Of a stretch of DNA of 64,000 nucleotides, positions 1-9,926 are shown piece by piece. Positions within the stretch are counted from its first letter, which is position 1. The number at the start of each line of letters is the position of its first letter. This DNA is from Gracilaria gracilis. Taxonomy: Eukaryota; Rhodophyta; Florideophyceae; Gracilariales; Gracilariaceae. Location of the stretch: positions 62,001-126,000 of the forward strand of contig JARGSG010000094.1 in assembly GCA_030374805.1 (NCBI GenBank). Reading direction: 5' to 3'. The position numbers were made by a program, and so were the translations under genes. The notes under the pieces are model-generated. The model did no database searches. It was not told the DNA's origin and was given only the letters and a program-made list of their open reading frames with translations.

Positions 1-136
1 GATCGCGAAAACAGCGCAACGTAATCAGCGCCATCAAGAAAGAATAACCAACAACAGGTGTTGGCTATGGGGGACTGTTGATGCCGAAAGGCAATAGCGC
101 CTACGTTGCGACCATAGAGCAGAGTAGTTCTGAGGG

Positions 137-390
137 TGACGTCAGGTTACAGAACGCATATGCGCAGCAATTATACGTAGTGCAAGGTATATAAAATACA
201 AAGGAGTGTAGAAATGCCAGGTACGAAGAATCTGGACCAGATAGTAACTCTGGTTCGGCAACCTGACGTCAGAGTCCACCCATACATTTTGTTACCTTCC
301 TGGGAGCACGCCCGGACGAGGCTATAAAAGACCTGAATCAGCTGCAAAGGCAGCAGATTCAGAGGCATCCTTGGAGGGACTTCCAAGGTA
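137..390 (+). promoter_or_regulatory. LTR-like promoter fragment with TATA box and stem-loop
   Basis: Two inverted copies of a 19-base sequence, 17 of 19 matching and each containing the palindrome TGACGTCA, lie at 137-155 and 253-271. A TATA-like GCTATAAAAG follows at 321-330. Directly after it is a stem-loop with 13-base arms (333-345 and 350-362, one mismatch), then a second small hairpin (CCTTGGA/TCCAAGG). TATA box plus hairpin is the layout of the LTR promoters further along the window. The segment from 59 (TGTTGG) to 472 (TCAACA) would fit an LTR, but I find no target duplication, so its limits are unproven. Confidence 0.35.
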
Positions 391-780
391 CTTTGTGCCT
401 ATTCTCTCGCCTCTGCTGAGTCTACCGCGCGACTGCAACCGAGTGCTCTACGCCCTCCCGTTCTGATCAACATGCGCACAAGCACCCCGAAGGGATTCTT
501 CACTTCGAATACCTTGCCAATTCGTACGGGGGACTTCTCAGTCTAACCTTCTTTAGAACTTAAAACATGTTATCTATTTTCTTCTGCATGCCACAAGGGG
601 CAAACAGTTGTGTATCATGCCGATATCTATATGGTTAGTGTAGGGAACTAAGCGTGAGGAGTATGGTAAATGGACGGTATGATTTCCATATGCAGGTTTT
701 TTATTCAAAGAAAGTGCTGCCTAAAGCGAGCGATACGCGAAACTATTCCTATACTCTTCCCCACAAATCCTAAGAATCCA

Positions 781-1857
781 TCACTTCCTTTCATAGAACA
801 AGATGTAAGCTTCACTTTCGACCACATCATTAGGATGCACTTCTCGTTCCTTCTCATCGTCCATGAGAAACCAGTGACCGTGTTCGCTCCTCACAGTGGC
901 CACATAGTGCCCGCGACGAATAGATGGCCCTCTATGTTCTACCACGCCCTTCAACTCGTACTCCATCTGCCCTCGAGACTCCTTCATATAGGGCGCCATG
1001 TCCAAACAGAGTGGGAATGAAATATAACGACCGTTCTTCTCTCGTCCTTCGAATCGATTTATATGAATCCTCAAGATCTTTGGAGCTTTCGAAATGGCCG
1101 TTGCAATGTCATGAACAGTTTCTCGGCGGCATTGCTGACAAGGTCTCCTTCTACGAGCCACAACTGTATCCCTTGAGTATTCGTGATAAAGGCTCTGCAG
1201 TATACTTATAAAGCCATCAATTGATACGATGAGCTCCTGGAAGTCTGTGCGTTGAAATTTTTTGTATTCACACCTTGAGCAGGTTGACTTGGTTAGAATT
1301 TCGCCCTGGAAACAGGCTTCCTGAATCGTTCTTTTCTTCCACAACTGGCGCAAATCCAAATCGCGGCTGCCTCTCTGATCCGAGCACCCGTCGAGTTGAG
1401 TTCGTTCAATTTTTCGCAGCAATGAGAAAAGAAATTCATTTGCATCTTGCTGCTTACCGCGAACCAGTCCAGAACTGATGTGCGAAAGATTGGAATAAAA
1501 CTCGGACAGCTTAATGACCGTGCGCCTTTCGGTTTCGTAGAACTCGTGAGCCACCATATCGAGCTGGTCGACAAGGCAGAAATGGCGGTGATTAGGAACA
1601 AGGCGTCTGTGTAGCTCATATGCGTGTCTCAGTTCGTTCAGAAAGCGTGGACAATGGAGCAGACATTGAAAGACAGAATTCATAAAGCAGGAATTGCCCA
1701 GATTGGCAAAGGTAGGCTCTCGAACTCGGCGCACCTGAGTCCTACGCGGTGCATGCGAGGAACTGGCTATGTCACTCCTTCGCGGGGTAACTCGTCGAGG
1801 ACGATCGCTCCTCACGTTGAAGATACGGCTTTCGAAGCGCGGGCTCTTGTTAGCCAT
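781..1857 (-). CDS. Ubiquitin-specific protease (USP/UCH family, peptidase C19)
   Basis: Predicted cysteine protease that removes ubiquitin from proteins; 358 residues in one uninterrupted frame. The Cys box is near residue 51 (ANLGNSCFMNSVFQ), with catalytic Cys57 preceded by Asn55 as oxyanion residue. A GKQQDANEFL box follows. Two CxxC pairs (CSRC, CQQC) form the structural zinc site, with ILRIHINRF after the second. The His box is near the C-terminus (GHYVATV, His317, then HWFLMDDE carrying the Asp/Asn position). This is a minimal USP catalytic core with a roughly 45-residue basic N-terminus and no extra domains, so its targets cannot be guessed. The ATG at 1857 is the first in frame; a TATA box lies about 75 bases upstream of it. 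No intron is needed. Family assignment is firm; the subgroup is not. Confidence 0.92.
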   Translation of the reverse strand: MANKSPRFESRIFNVRSDRPRRVTPRRSDIASSSHAPRRTQVRRVREPTFANLGNSCFMNSVFQCLLHCPRFLNELRHAYELHRRLVPNHRHFCLVDQLDMVAHEFYETERRTVIKLSEFYSNLSHISSGLVRGKQQDANEFLFSLLRKIERTQLDGCSDQRGSRDLDLRQLWKKRTIQEACFQGEILTKSTCSRCEYKKFQRTDFQELIVSIDGFISILQSLYHEYSRDTVVARRRRPCQQCRRETVHDIATAISKAPKILRIHINRFEGREKNGRYISFPLCLDMAPYMKESRGQMEYELKGVVEHRGPSIRRGHYVATVRSEHGHWFLMDDEKEREVHPNDVVESEAYILFYERK

Positions 1858-1912
1858 TGTAAGATGGTATGAAAGACGATAAGAAGGTAAAGCTGGGCGG
1901 TATGCACTTGAC

Positions 1913-1936
1913 GGAAGTTAAAGACTTCCTTTTATA
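1913..1936 (-). promoter_or_regulatory. Core promoter of the USP gene: TATA box and adjoining hairpin
   Basis: On the minus strand TATAAAA (1936-1930) is followed at once by a perfect 6-bp hairpin, GGAAGT-loop-ACTTCC (1929-1913), about 55 bases before the start codon. The spacing suits a TATA box. Whether the hairpin matters is inference. Confidence 0.5.
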
Positions 1937-1937
1937 G

Positions 1938-2700
1938 ACTCAATGTTCCCGTAGAATTGGTGTCCGTTCGGCTGCAGCGGTGAGTCGTATTTGTATATGA
2001 GTCTCTTTCTGTCAAAATTTGAATATATATCCAGGAAAAGTGTTTCAGATGTACTACTCGAAGAAGGTAATTATGAATCATCAATGGTGTGTCGAACTAC
2101 AAATGTACTTTTCTAGACAAATGTTTTTGGGTTTCTCCCTGAGATGAATAGAATTTGAAAATTTCTTAAATCTCATTGTTTTATTTTTCTCAAAATCGTA
2201 TAGCTGGGAACAAGAGCCTGAGGAGCTTAAAGATACTTTTGTATACAAACTAGGATAATACAAGAAAGAGAATATAAAGTTTGATTAAAGGTATATTTTT
2301 CAGGAATTTTAGCAGTAAAGGACATCGCATAGCAAGATTCAATAACTACAAAAATATTCATAATTGGAAACAATTATTATCGATAAACCTGCATTAATAT
2401 CAAAAAACGTAAAACAGAGCTATGGACCAGATAAGCGCAGTTACAGTCACAAACACAATTGAACGAACTATTTTGCTTTGAAAACCTGTGTGGCAAACTG
2501 CACTTTCATGATAGAACACAATCTGTTCTTTGTTTCTTTCACACACTTTTGGCAACGATAGCTTCAGTGATTTAATCAGATACTGAGTTTGAATTACCGT
2601 TTTGCTATTAAAATTAACTGATGCGTTCTTCATGAGGTTATTCTTTCGTTTCTCGGCAATTGTCTAGCTCTTCCATAGTCACCAAGGATATAGAAGAGAT
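1938..2700. other. AT-rich intergenic sequence, no gene recognised
   Basis: Low-complexity AT-rich sequence. Two minus-strand frames of 60 and 77 codons (2081-2263 and 2400-2633) have no recognisable domain and biased, Lys/Asn-rich composition. I see nothing that supports expression. Confidence 0.5.
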
Positions 2701-3520
2701 CTACTAAACAGTGGGGTTTCCAGGAACGCAGAAGTTTATTTATTGATGAACGGGAGCTGGCGGGTTGGATGATATGATCTTGGTGATGTGGCAGATCTTC
2801 TGCAATGTCCGTCTGAGCCTAGTGATTTGGCAGATTTACTGCACTAAACCCAAAACTAAAGATCGTAAAGAACGTAAAGGTCGTTCTACAGAGCTACGCG
2901 TACGAAGTCAATAATAAGTTTAACTACATCTGCTTGCTGCGCACGTATGTAGATGGAGACCGTTTTGAAGAGCAGTTGAAATAGGTATTCCTGCCAGATT
3001 GCGACAATCTGATTCCGCAAGGGCATTGTTGAGAGTACCGGAATAAATATATGATGGTTGGTAGCGCCCCTACCCTTCCCTCCAATGGGTGAGAAGATGG
3101 ATAAACCATAAACTGTCTGACACCAATGCCATGGCAGTATCAATACTGGCAACAAATCCAGAAAAAGCGCCTCCATCGCTGCGTTCCGCAGCTCGGACAA
3201 CTGTTCATGGGGTTGATTGTTGGCGAATTCTTTCGATACGGATTGCCGTTTTTGCCGACGTTCTCGAATTGCCGGTAGCGGGTCGAGAGGCGGTTGTTGA
3301 ACCGTCAACAATCACGCAGGCGTCTGACAAGAGAGTGAGTCGCAGAACACGGGTTGAAAAACAGCTCTTGCCACTGCGCCGTTGTTTATGACCGAAAACA
3401 TGGCATGGTTGTGGTTGTATTCTGGGGGGTTTGGACGCTGGGAATTGAACTTGGGAAGGAGGTCGCGAATACTTGTTGCCGGACGGGCGTGAAGGTCCTG
3501 CTGCCTGTTGGTCCGCCCGA
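2701..3520. other. Unassigned region with a short direct repeat
   Basis: A 22-base sequence occurs at 2783-2804 and again, with three or four changes, at 2822-2843 (GTGATnTGGCAGATnTnCTG). Overlapping minus-strand frames between 2886 and 3585 (141 and 126 codons) encode Arg/Pro-rich peptides that I do not recognise. They may be decayed mobile DNA. Confidence 0.35.
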
Positions 3521-3658
3521 GATTCGTAGTCACCACGCGCAAGCGTTAAAGGGAAGGATGGAGGCAAAGGCGAGAAATCGGGCACCAGTGAAGTCCGCGG
3601 TAGTTGCGGATGCCCCCGGATCTCCAGAGTGGAGACCCGGAATCTTTATTATGTAGCA
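3521..3658 (+). repeat. Dispersed repeat, copy 1 (copy 2 at 60649-60787)
   Basis: About 135 bases align with 60649-60787 on the same strand. The shared landmarks are GGGCACCA, GAAGTCC, GTAG-TGC-GATGCCC and a common end at CTTTATTATGTAGCA. The TTTATTA-rich end suggests an LTR or non-autonomous element terminus, but neither copy has a coding region or a target duplication that I can see. Confidence 0.55.
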
Positions 3659-4302
3659 GGTCTCCCATGTTGTTAAGCAACACTTGGGTAGTTTGTTTAA
3701 TTTTGCGAGAAGAGGGCGCAAGTTCGCAATTGTGTAGAAAATACGTGTAAAGCCAGCAACTGTGCACAAAAGAAGATAAATACAAAGACAAAGCATTTAC
3801 AGAAGTGACCAACGAAGAATGGTATAGGGTAGTAAATGCGTATGACAGATTAGCAAAGAGAACTCGTGATCTGACACTCGGTCGGTGGGAAACTGAGTCC
3901 CAACAGCCGCCTTTTCGGTTGAGATATATTGTTTGCAGACATGCAATGCGCAAAGACCGAGTTGTACCCTATGAAGTACAATCATTTGCAATTTATTTCT
4001 TATAGGTGTTCATTTACAGTATCTGTAACAATTGAATTGAAATGTCAACGTGGAAGGGTTGACATCAATACTAATTGCAACCATTGTTGTTAAAGTCAAC
4101 AACTACCTTGTTACAGTATGTACTTCCTAAGTCCCGCAATAACTACGTTATCTCTGCATAACAGCGTGAAAGCTTTAGTGTCTTGATTCTGCCATCCACA
4201 GCCCGTGGGTGGCTATTGATTTGAATGTGCATTCAAATCTGCGTGGGTTGCAGGTACACAATTGAGCGCTACCATGCCTACCGCCAAGCATCTCTCGCGA
4301 TG
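3659..4302. other. Intergenic sequence, no gene recognised
   Basis: Several short overlapping frames (up to 135 codons on the minus strand, 3546-3953) have no recognisable domain and no consistent coding character. Nothing is supported here. Confidence 0.4.
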
Positions 4303-4343
4303 CTACTGCTGGTCATGATCGCCTTGTCTGCACGGTGAATCAA
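4303..4343 (+). repeat. Short dispersed repeat, partner at 60893-60933
   Basis: About 40 bases (ACTGCTGGTCA, GATC, CCTT, GGTG, ATCAA in order) match 60893-60933 with a few substitutions and one gap. The partner lies just downstream of copy 2 of the 3521 repeat, so both pieces may belong to one element that was spread apart here. Confidence 0.4.
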
Positions 4344-4505
4344 AACGGCCGCCATGAGCAATGCTCAAAGAGTATTGGTCATGTTCAGTGACCAGTAGTT
4401 GCCCGCTGGCGGTCAGCTATTCTCGTACAACTACCTTGACATTGTAGCAAAGAAGTAGAATGGACTCCTCACGGAGTCTTTGTCCTGCACGCAAGGGATC
4501 TCTAG

Positions 4506-4548
4506 TATAAATGTGGGAAGGGTATAACAACGCAGTTATATCCTTCCC
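4506..4548 (+). promoter_or_regulatory. TATA box with long stem-loop
   Basis: TATAAA at 4506-4511 is followed by a stem-loop with 14-base arms (4515-4528 and 4535-4548, one mismatch, 6-base loop). No plus-strand gene follows. The arrangement resembles the LTR promoters of this window, so it is probably a relic LTR. Confidence 0.35.
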
Positions 4549-4992
4549 CAATGGGCATGGATAATCCCGTCGGCGAACGAGTTCCTAGACCCTCCACGAA
4601 ATCTGTCCATTCCAACCAAGTTCCTGTCTTTCGCATTAAAATGGCATCTTGTAATGCTACCAGTTTCTTCGTACGCAACGTTCTTTACGTAACTCAGTAT
4701 CGATAGCGGTGCAGAGATCATATTATTTGATCTAGTCAATGTCGTGCTGGATGCCCTACTGGCTGGTGTGCTGCAGGAGAAACGTACATTTCACATTTAT
4801 CTACTTGGGGATACTGCGCAAAGGTGGGTAAGGTTATAATGGTAGCATGATTGTTAGACAACACTACACTGCCACCCAGACGAGCCTCTATAAAGGCCCG
4901 GCGTAGCCGAGTGAAGTTGAGAAGCCCGGCAGGTGTGTGGTTGAAGCTCTTTGAGCTTTCCCTCCTCCTTCTTCTCCACAGACAACACCAAC

Positions 4993-7113
4993 TCAAGCGT
5001 CAAGAATGCTCAAAATGGTGTCATTGCCGAACATGGTGAACGCATCAACCAGCTCGTAGCCACCTTCTCTCGCGGTGCTCGCCATCTCTGCCAAAAACTC
5101 TTTTGCCTCCACGCGATAGATCCGTCGCAGATACCCTACGATGTCTTCCCCACGCACGGTCCTGGGCCACTCCTTCGCCCAATGTGGCCTCACTTTCACC
5201 GGCCGTCCTGTCACATTGTTCGTCAACGAAGCCCATCTCGCCACCAATCGTTCCACAAATGTCGCCCAGGTCTCATCGTCGACCAGAGTGTTCGTCAGCA
5301 CTTCAATGGCGCACGTGCCAAACTCGTTTCCTCTCTGTGTGCTCAGAATCGTTTCACTATCGCCCACAATTCTCATCTCTACCGCCGTGCGCATAGGCAC
5401 CTCCCCGCGCCGCTCAAGTGTGTCATACACTTCACTGATAGCGTGCCACCACGCTTTTTGACAGATCGAAAAGTCAGGCTTCCCGTCGCGCGTACCTGGG
5501 ATTTCGATCGATACCTCCACGTCACGCACTGGCATGCGGTGGATTCCGCGGCGGAAGTGCAACGCATTTGACACGCTGGTCGGCAGGCTGCCCGTCGGCA
5601 GGAAGAACATAGCTGCCCAGCCGAACAGTCGTGCTTGCAACTTTCCCGGTAGGAACTTGAGCAACGTCACCTCGAACACTCTTGCGATCGACGACTGCAG
5701 GTTCTGCAGCTCTACTTCTTTCGCGTCGGGATAAATGGGCCGGTCGTCCCCTACGTCCGTCACGTCCCAGGTGTTTACCCAGCACTCGTCCTGGAACGGG
5801 AACCAGAACCATTCGGAGTAGAACCGATTTCCATCGCGTTCGAACGCCTCTTGAGCGGCCTTCATCTGCGCGTCTGTGAAATCCGTTCCAAAGTCCTTTT
5901 GAATCGGTACGTCCTGAAGGCTCACAGGCGGCACGGCAAGCACAGTGTCAATCTTCTTCGGAAACAGCAGTGCGATCTTCATAGGGTCCATCAGGAACAC
6001 TTGCGACACAATGACGCCCAGCATACCGAAGCTTCCAGCCACGGCCCGTAGCTGCCGACGATCCGAGATGGTTTGCAGCTCGCCCTTACAGTTCACGATC
6101 GTCATCTCCACACACAGATCCGACACGGACTGATGTGTGATACCTGCGCCATGGCAGATGGGCTGCGTCCATCCACCGCTGGTGATAGCGGTGAGAATGG
6201 GCAACGCTCGAATCATCCACTGCCAGTCGCCGCCACCGCGCTCGTTGGAAAGCGTCCACTGCCTGAAGTGCTCGCTGGTCGCAGCGCCTCCCAGCCGAAT
6301 GCGAGCGTGTCGGGACCCGTTGTCTGCGACGAACGTTCCGTCAAACGCAATGCTTTCCAGTTCGTTATCCTGCGGGTTGTCTTTCGGAGGCAGCCAACGG
6401 ATTAACGGGATGGCCGCGCCGATTTCCATCATGGAGATGATGATATCGCCGTCGGTGCCGAACACGGGCGACCAACTATGACGGCTGCCCGATACTCGCA
6501 CACGCAGACGTTCCTTGTTGGCGAACTTGACAATGTTGATGACGCCCTGTCGCGTCTTTGGAACGAAGGTGAACGCAGTGTTGAACGACACTGTTTCGCC
6601 CCAGTTGCGGAACGGCTCGCCGCGGTATACCTTGACAGCGGTACCATCCGCCTCGACGACGCCGCGTACACCGTCGGTGTCCGCGGGGTGGAAGACAAAT
6701 GAGCCGTCCGCACGACGGCCGTCGCGAAAGTCCTGTTTGGAGAGATATTCGCCGCCATGCTGCCTGACGATGGCAGCGGTGGTCGGATCGGCTTCCAGCC
6801 ATTGTGCGATAAAGGGTGGGAGGAGCAATTCATGCCTGTCGGCGATTTGGGCAATGTCCTGCATATGGAGCTTGAAAGCTTGTTCGAATCCGAGCTGGAC
6901 TACGAGCTGTGTGAAGCTGTGGCACCATGCTTTGCATTCATTATCGGAAGAGGAGGCAGTGAGATGATTTAGGTGAAGCTCGACGGCAGGGATGAGCGCG
7001 TGCTTCAAGCAGCTGACGACATTCCCCATGAAGAAAGAGGTTAGGGGCGGGGGGAGAAAGACGGAACGGCAGTGCAAGATGGTTGCGATGGCGTGAGTGG
7101 TACGTTTGAACAA
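4993..7113 (-). CDS. FAD-dependent sugar-lactone oxidase (D-arabinono-1,4-lactone oxidase/ALO type)
   Basis: Predicted vanillyl-alcohol-oxidase-type flavoprotein that oxidises an aldono-1,4-lactone, the reaction class of the last step of ascorbate or erythroascorbate synthesis. The frame holds 706 residues. The FAD-binding domain starts near residue 180; SGSRHSWSP (His212) sits where related enzymes attach FAD covalently. GITHQSVSDLCVEM lies in the second half of that domain. The C-terminal ALO domain carries the typical RPHWAK (643-647 region). The first 130-170 residues are not part of the usual fold, which makes this protein longer than the common 430-550. Met29 begins MGNVVSC, a good N-myristoylation/palmitoylation signal, so translation may start at 7029 rather than 7113. 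Single exon. The true substrate is unknown. Confidence 0.85.
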   Translation of the reverse strand: MFKRTTHAIATILHCRSVFLPPPLTSFFMGNVVSCLKHALIPAVELHLNHLTASSSDNECKAWCHSFTQLVVQLGFEQAFKLHMQDIAQIADRHELLLPPFIAQWLEADPTTAAIVRQHGGEYLSKQDFRDGRRADGSFVFHPADTDGVRGVVEADGTAVKVYRGEPFRNWGETVSFNTAFTFVPKTRQGVINIVKFANKERLRVRVSGSRHSWSPVFGTDGDIIISMMEIGAAIPLIRWLPPKDNPQDNELESIAFDGTFVADNGSRHARIRLGGAATSEHFRQWTLSNERGGGDWQWMIRALPILTAITSGGWTQPICHGAGITHQSVSDLCVEMTIVNCKGELQTISDRRQLRAVAGSFGMLGVIVSQVFLMDPMKIALLFPKKIDTVLAVPPVSLQDVPIQKDFGTDFTDAQMKAAQEAFERDGNRFYSEWFWFPFQDECWVNTWDVTDVGDDRPIYPDAKEVELQNLQSSIARVFEVTLLKFLPGKLQARLFGWAAMFFLPTGSLPTSVSNALHFRRGIHRMPVRDVEVSIEIPGTRDGKPDFSICQKAWWHAISEVYDTLERRGEVPMRTAVEMRIVGDSETILSTQRGNEFGTCAIEVLTNTLVDDETWATFVERLVARWASLTNNVTGRPVKVRPHWAKEWPRTVRGEDIVGYLRRIYRVEAKEFLAEMASTAREGGYELVDAFTMFGNDTILSILDA

Positions 7114-8041
7114 GTGCCTGCGTTATAATCGATAGGGTGCCTTAGAGGGTGGCTTATCGTTCAGAAATTGATTGGGTTTGGCTGCCTGCTAATCCGCGTT
7201 GTAAGGTTAGTCTGTAAATGTTCAAGAGAGTGCAAAGAAACCCACGAAGTTTGCAAACTGTAATCAACCGCGCACATCAGAATCATTTACGTATCAGAAT
7301 GCTATCATGTATAAAGATATAGTAATGCTGGGTGCCGCGGCACTGCCGTAACTTGGGAAATAGGCAAATCTCTACTGTTTAGAGCGGTAAAAAAAAGGGT
7401 CGGTGCCTAATGCGGAATGCTCATAGTTGGCCCTGTGTGCCTCGCTTTCACATTGAAAAATTGAACAGATTGCTTCAAACTGCAGATCGGCCCGATTATG
7501 TCCTCTTCTTTGTAGTTAGACAGAAATGGTATAACAAGTGTCCAGTTTTTTTGAGCTGGAAGCTAATCGACGGAAAGCTCTTCTTTCTGTGCGTTCAACA
7601 AGAAAAAAACCAAGAGTACTGGTTCTCTACAAGCTTTGTACTAAGAAAGCAAACAACGTACTTTCGGTCGAAAGCGAAGTTTGGTACTGCAAAACTGCGA
7701 AAAAACATCAAATATTAAATCCCACATTGCAGCACATTTCCCAAATTAGGGCACTCTACGTTAACTACGTTATCCCTACTAGAAGGGGTCCACAAATATA
7801 TGAGCTGTAGCTTCATCAGGCGCAGCACCTCCAAACTCAGTGTCTAATTGGAGTTGGAGAAAGGGTCAAATATACTCTTTTAAACAAAGCAGTTGACTTG
7901 AGTTTGCAAAACTAGATAACTAAATAACTCAGAGACTGGAGAGTTTACAGTTCTCGTTATATATTAAAGTAGTAGCTACAAATGTATGGCGATAAATGCT
8001 AGAAAACTGACTGGATATGACTGCGCATAGGCCTTGTCGAA
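7114..8041. other. Intergenic sequence, no gene supported
   Basis: Overlapping plus-strand frames of 102 and 90 codons (7410-7718, 7538-7810) share no recognisable domain and look like chance openings. No clear promoter for the lactone oxidase gene stands out upstream of 7113. Confidence 0.4.
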
Positions 8042-8152
8042 TACCCGGAAGTATTCTCTTCCGGTTATGATTTTTCGTGGAATAGGTACCCGGAAGAGCT
8101 CTTCCGAGTGGAAGAGGGCTACTTCCGTTTGGAATAGCCCGCTTCCGGGTAC
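8042..8152. repeat. Cluster of nested palindromes built on CTTCCG/CGGAAG
   Basis: GTACCCGGAAG (8086-8096) and its exact inverse CTTCCGGGTAC (8142-8152) enclose two further inverted pairs (GCTCTTCC/GGAAGAG and GGGCTA-TTCC/GGAA-TAGCCC). Another CCGGAAG/CTTCCGG pair lies at 8044-8063. The single strand could fold into a multi-branched structure. Confidence 0.6.
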
Positions 8153-8828
8153 ATTCGTTACAAAGAAACAACAGAAAATCAACATTGTTCTCCTAGGATG
8201 TTGCATTGCTGTTGACAGAGAACAGTAAACCTCGGCATACAACACCATGCTCCGCCGGAATATGATCCAGAGTCGTAGCAGAAGTCTACTTGACGGCTCG
8301 TAGTACTTTACCGTTGTGGTTTCTTTTTATCCCTTTATTAGGAGCAAAATGTCTGCCAACGACATGTAAAGTTCATTGTCTCCAATTTGCTGAAGAGGCT
8401 AGAAACCACACATATCAGAGTGTGGATCAGAGATTAGGATAGAAGCGCACTATGCTTCAATCGGAGACCCGCACTTTTCCTCAGTTTATTGTCTCGTGAT
8501 GAGCTCTTATGAAAGATGTTTTAAGCAGCATTAAAAGTAAACATGCCATGAAATCACGCATCCCTGCATATGCACATTTAGATGAGCCTGGCCCATTTCA
8601 TTAGAAACACCGCTTGTTTGGTAGTTTAGTTCCAAGAGCCGTCATTTCTTAGTTTCAAGGCCGTGACAGCACTGTTTCTCTTTTAAGCAACAATTTCAAG
8701 CACGAACTTTTGTATCATGGCCAGTATAATGAAGTCTGAAATGAGAATGGCAAGAGGGGTTTCTCGGCTTCAATTTTGTCTTAAGTGAGGTTCTAACAGG
8801 AGGATCTATAAATCATGTGGTGTTATTG

Positions 8829-9473
8829 CAGTTTCTTAGACAGTTGGAAGACGAAGGCGAAGTTCCGGAAGATTGGGATACATTGATGTCGGTGTCATTA
8901 CTGACATGGTCCCTTCTTGAAAATGCGAAAAGGTTTTATCAAAATGAGCAGTGATGAGGATGGTACGCTACTATGCAGTGATGGCTTGCAGAAATAGATA
9001 CCGTCGCCCCCAAGGAAACTGCAGAAAGTAAAGTATGGTCGGCGACAATATGAGCCGTTCAGAGGCAAAAACCTATATCGAAATGCTTTTGGGACGACAT
9101 GGTATACTATTTAAAGTAAAATCAACCCATCACTCTCAATGGTAGTGGCAAAGATGTGGCTTGCCATTTTTGCTGGAGTAGTTGGGTATGGTACAATAAA
9201 TTCGGTTTAGAAATGGTTCCAATTGCACATGGGTATCTCGAACCTTGATTATCGAGCTGTTTCGAGATCGCCGTAATGTTTTTGTACTTTGCATATGGCT
9301 GTTTTGTGAATGCTCCACGATCTGAGAAGAGCTCTTCCAAAGGGAACACCTTGTATTTCAAATGGAATAGGGGTCTATTCCATCAAAAAAGTCCCCAAAA
9401 TTCATGTCCAAGCAGCGTTGTTGTTTCAGTTTTGAGCCATCAGTTTTGCATCGCGTATCTTTGGATGTATTGA
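8829..9473 (+). pseudogene. Possible decayed coding sequence of unknown function
   Basis: From 8829 one frame reads about 42 codons of balanced, protein-like sequence (FLRQLEDEGEVPEDW, then LLTWSLLENAKRFY) before a TGA near 8955. Further in-frame pieces with stops follow, up to a 65-codon piece at 9276-9473. I recognise no family. Frequent stops argue that any gene here is dead; chance cannot be excluded. Confidence 0.2.
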
Positions 9474-9926
9474 TTTACATTACATATGTTCAACGTCTAG
9501 TAAAGAAGAAAGAAAGACCTTTTGAATGCACTATGTTTTAGTCTTTCTGGTGGACTAAGTTTGTAGATATGCTCGAGAGAAAAACGAGAGTTGCGTCTGT
9601 TTCACACCTATTCTGGGTCCGCCTGACAAGGGTTAATGTAGTTCGTTACAAACAGCGCCAATGTTATACTTTTTGATGTATTATTTAGGATTTTTAGTGT
9701 AACAGTTGTTATTATCTGTCAGCTTACTACATCAAAAATCTGAAAATTTTAGAAAAAAAGCTCCAACACTGTAGCGCAAAATGCGCAGTAAAGATATTGT
9801 TGTAAGTAAAGTTTTATGCTCATGACTGGGAGTGTTTTTTCAAAGAGAGTGGGCTCTTTGTCTTTAACTTTTCAACTACTTTAAACTTGCTCTAGGAATA
9901 AGAAATACAGTCTGCCTACGTTCACA
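9474..9926. other. AT-rich sequence with an 11-bp inverted repeat
   Basis: TTTTTGATGTA (9670-9680) is inverted at 9728-9738. Otherwise AT-rich, with no coding region. I looked here for the 3' LTR of copia remnant G and did not find it. Confidence 0.4.

Noticed and set aside
59-472. A complete solo LTR at the left edge
   Set aside because: TG...CA ends, TATA box and hairpin fit, but the 5-base flanks (ACAGG and TGCGC) do not match and no second copy is present. Kept only as an LTR-like promoter fragment.
4850-4990. Plus-strand promoter or short LTR (TGTTAGACAACA, CTATAAAGG near 4878)
   Set aside because: No gene follows on that strand, only antisense to the oxidase, and no flanking duplication was found.
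4951-5571. 206-codon plus-strand ORF antisense to the lactone oxidase
   Set aside because: It lies opposite the conserved C-terminal ALO domain, and its composition is that of a complement of coding sequence. No domain, no support.
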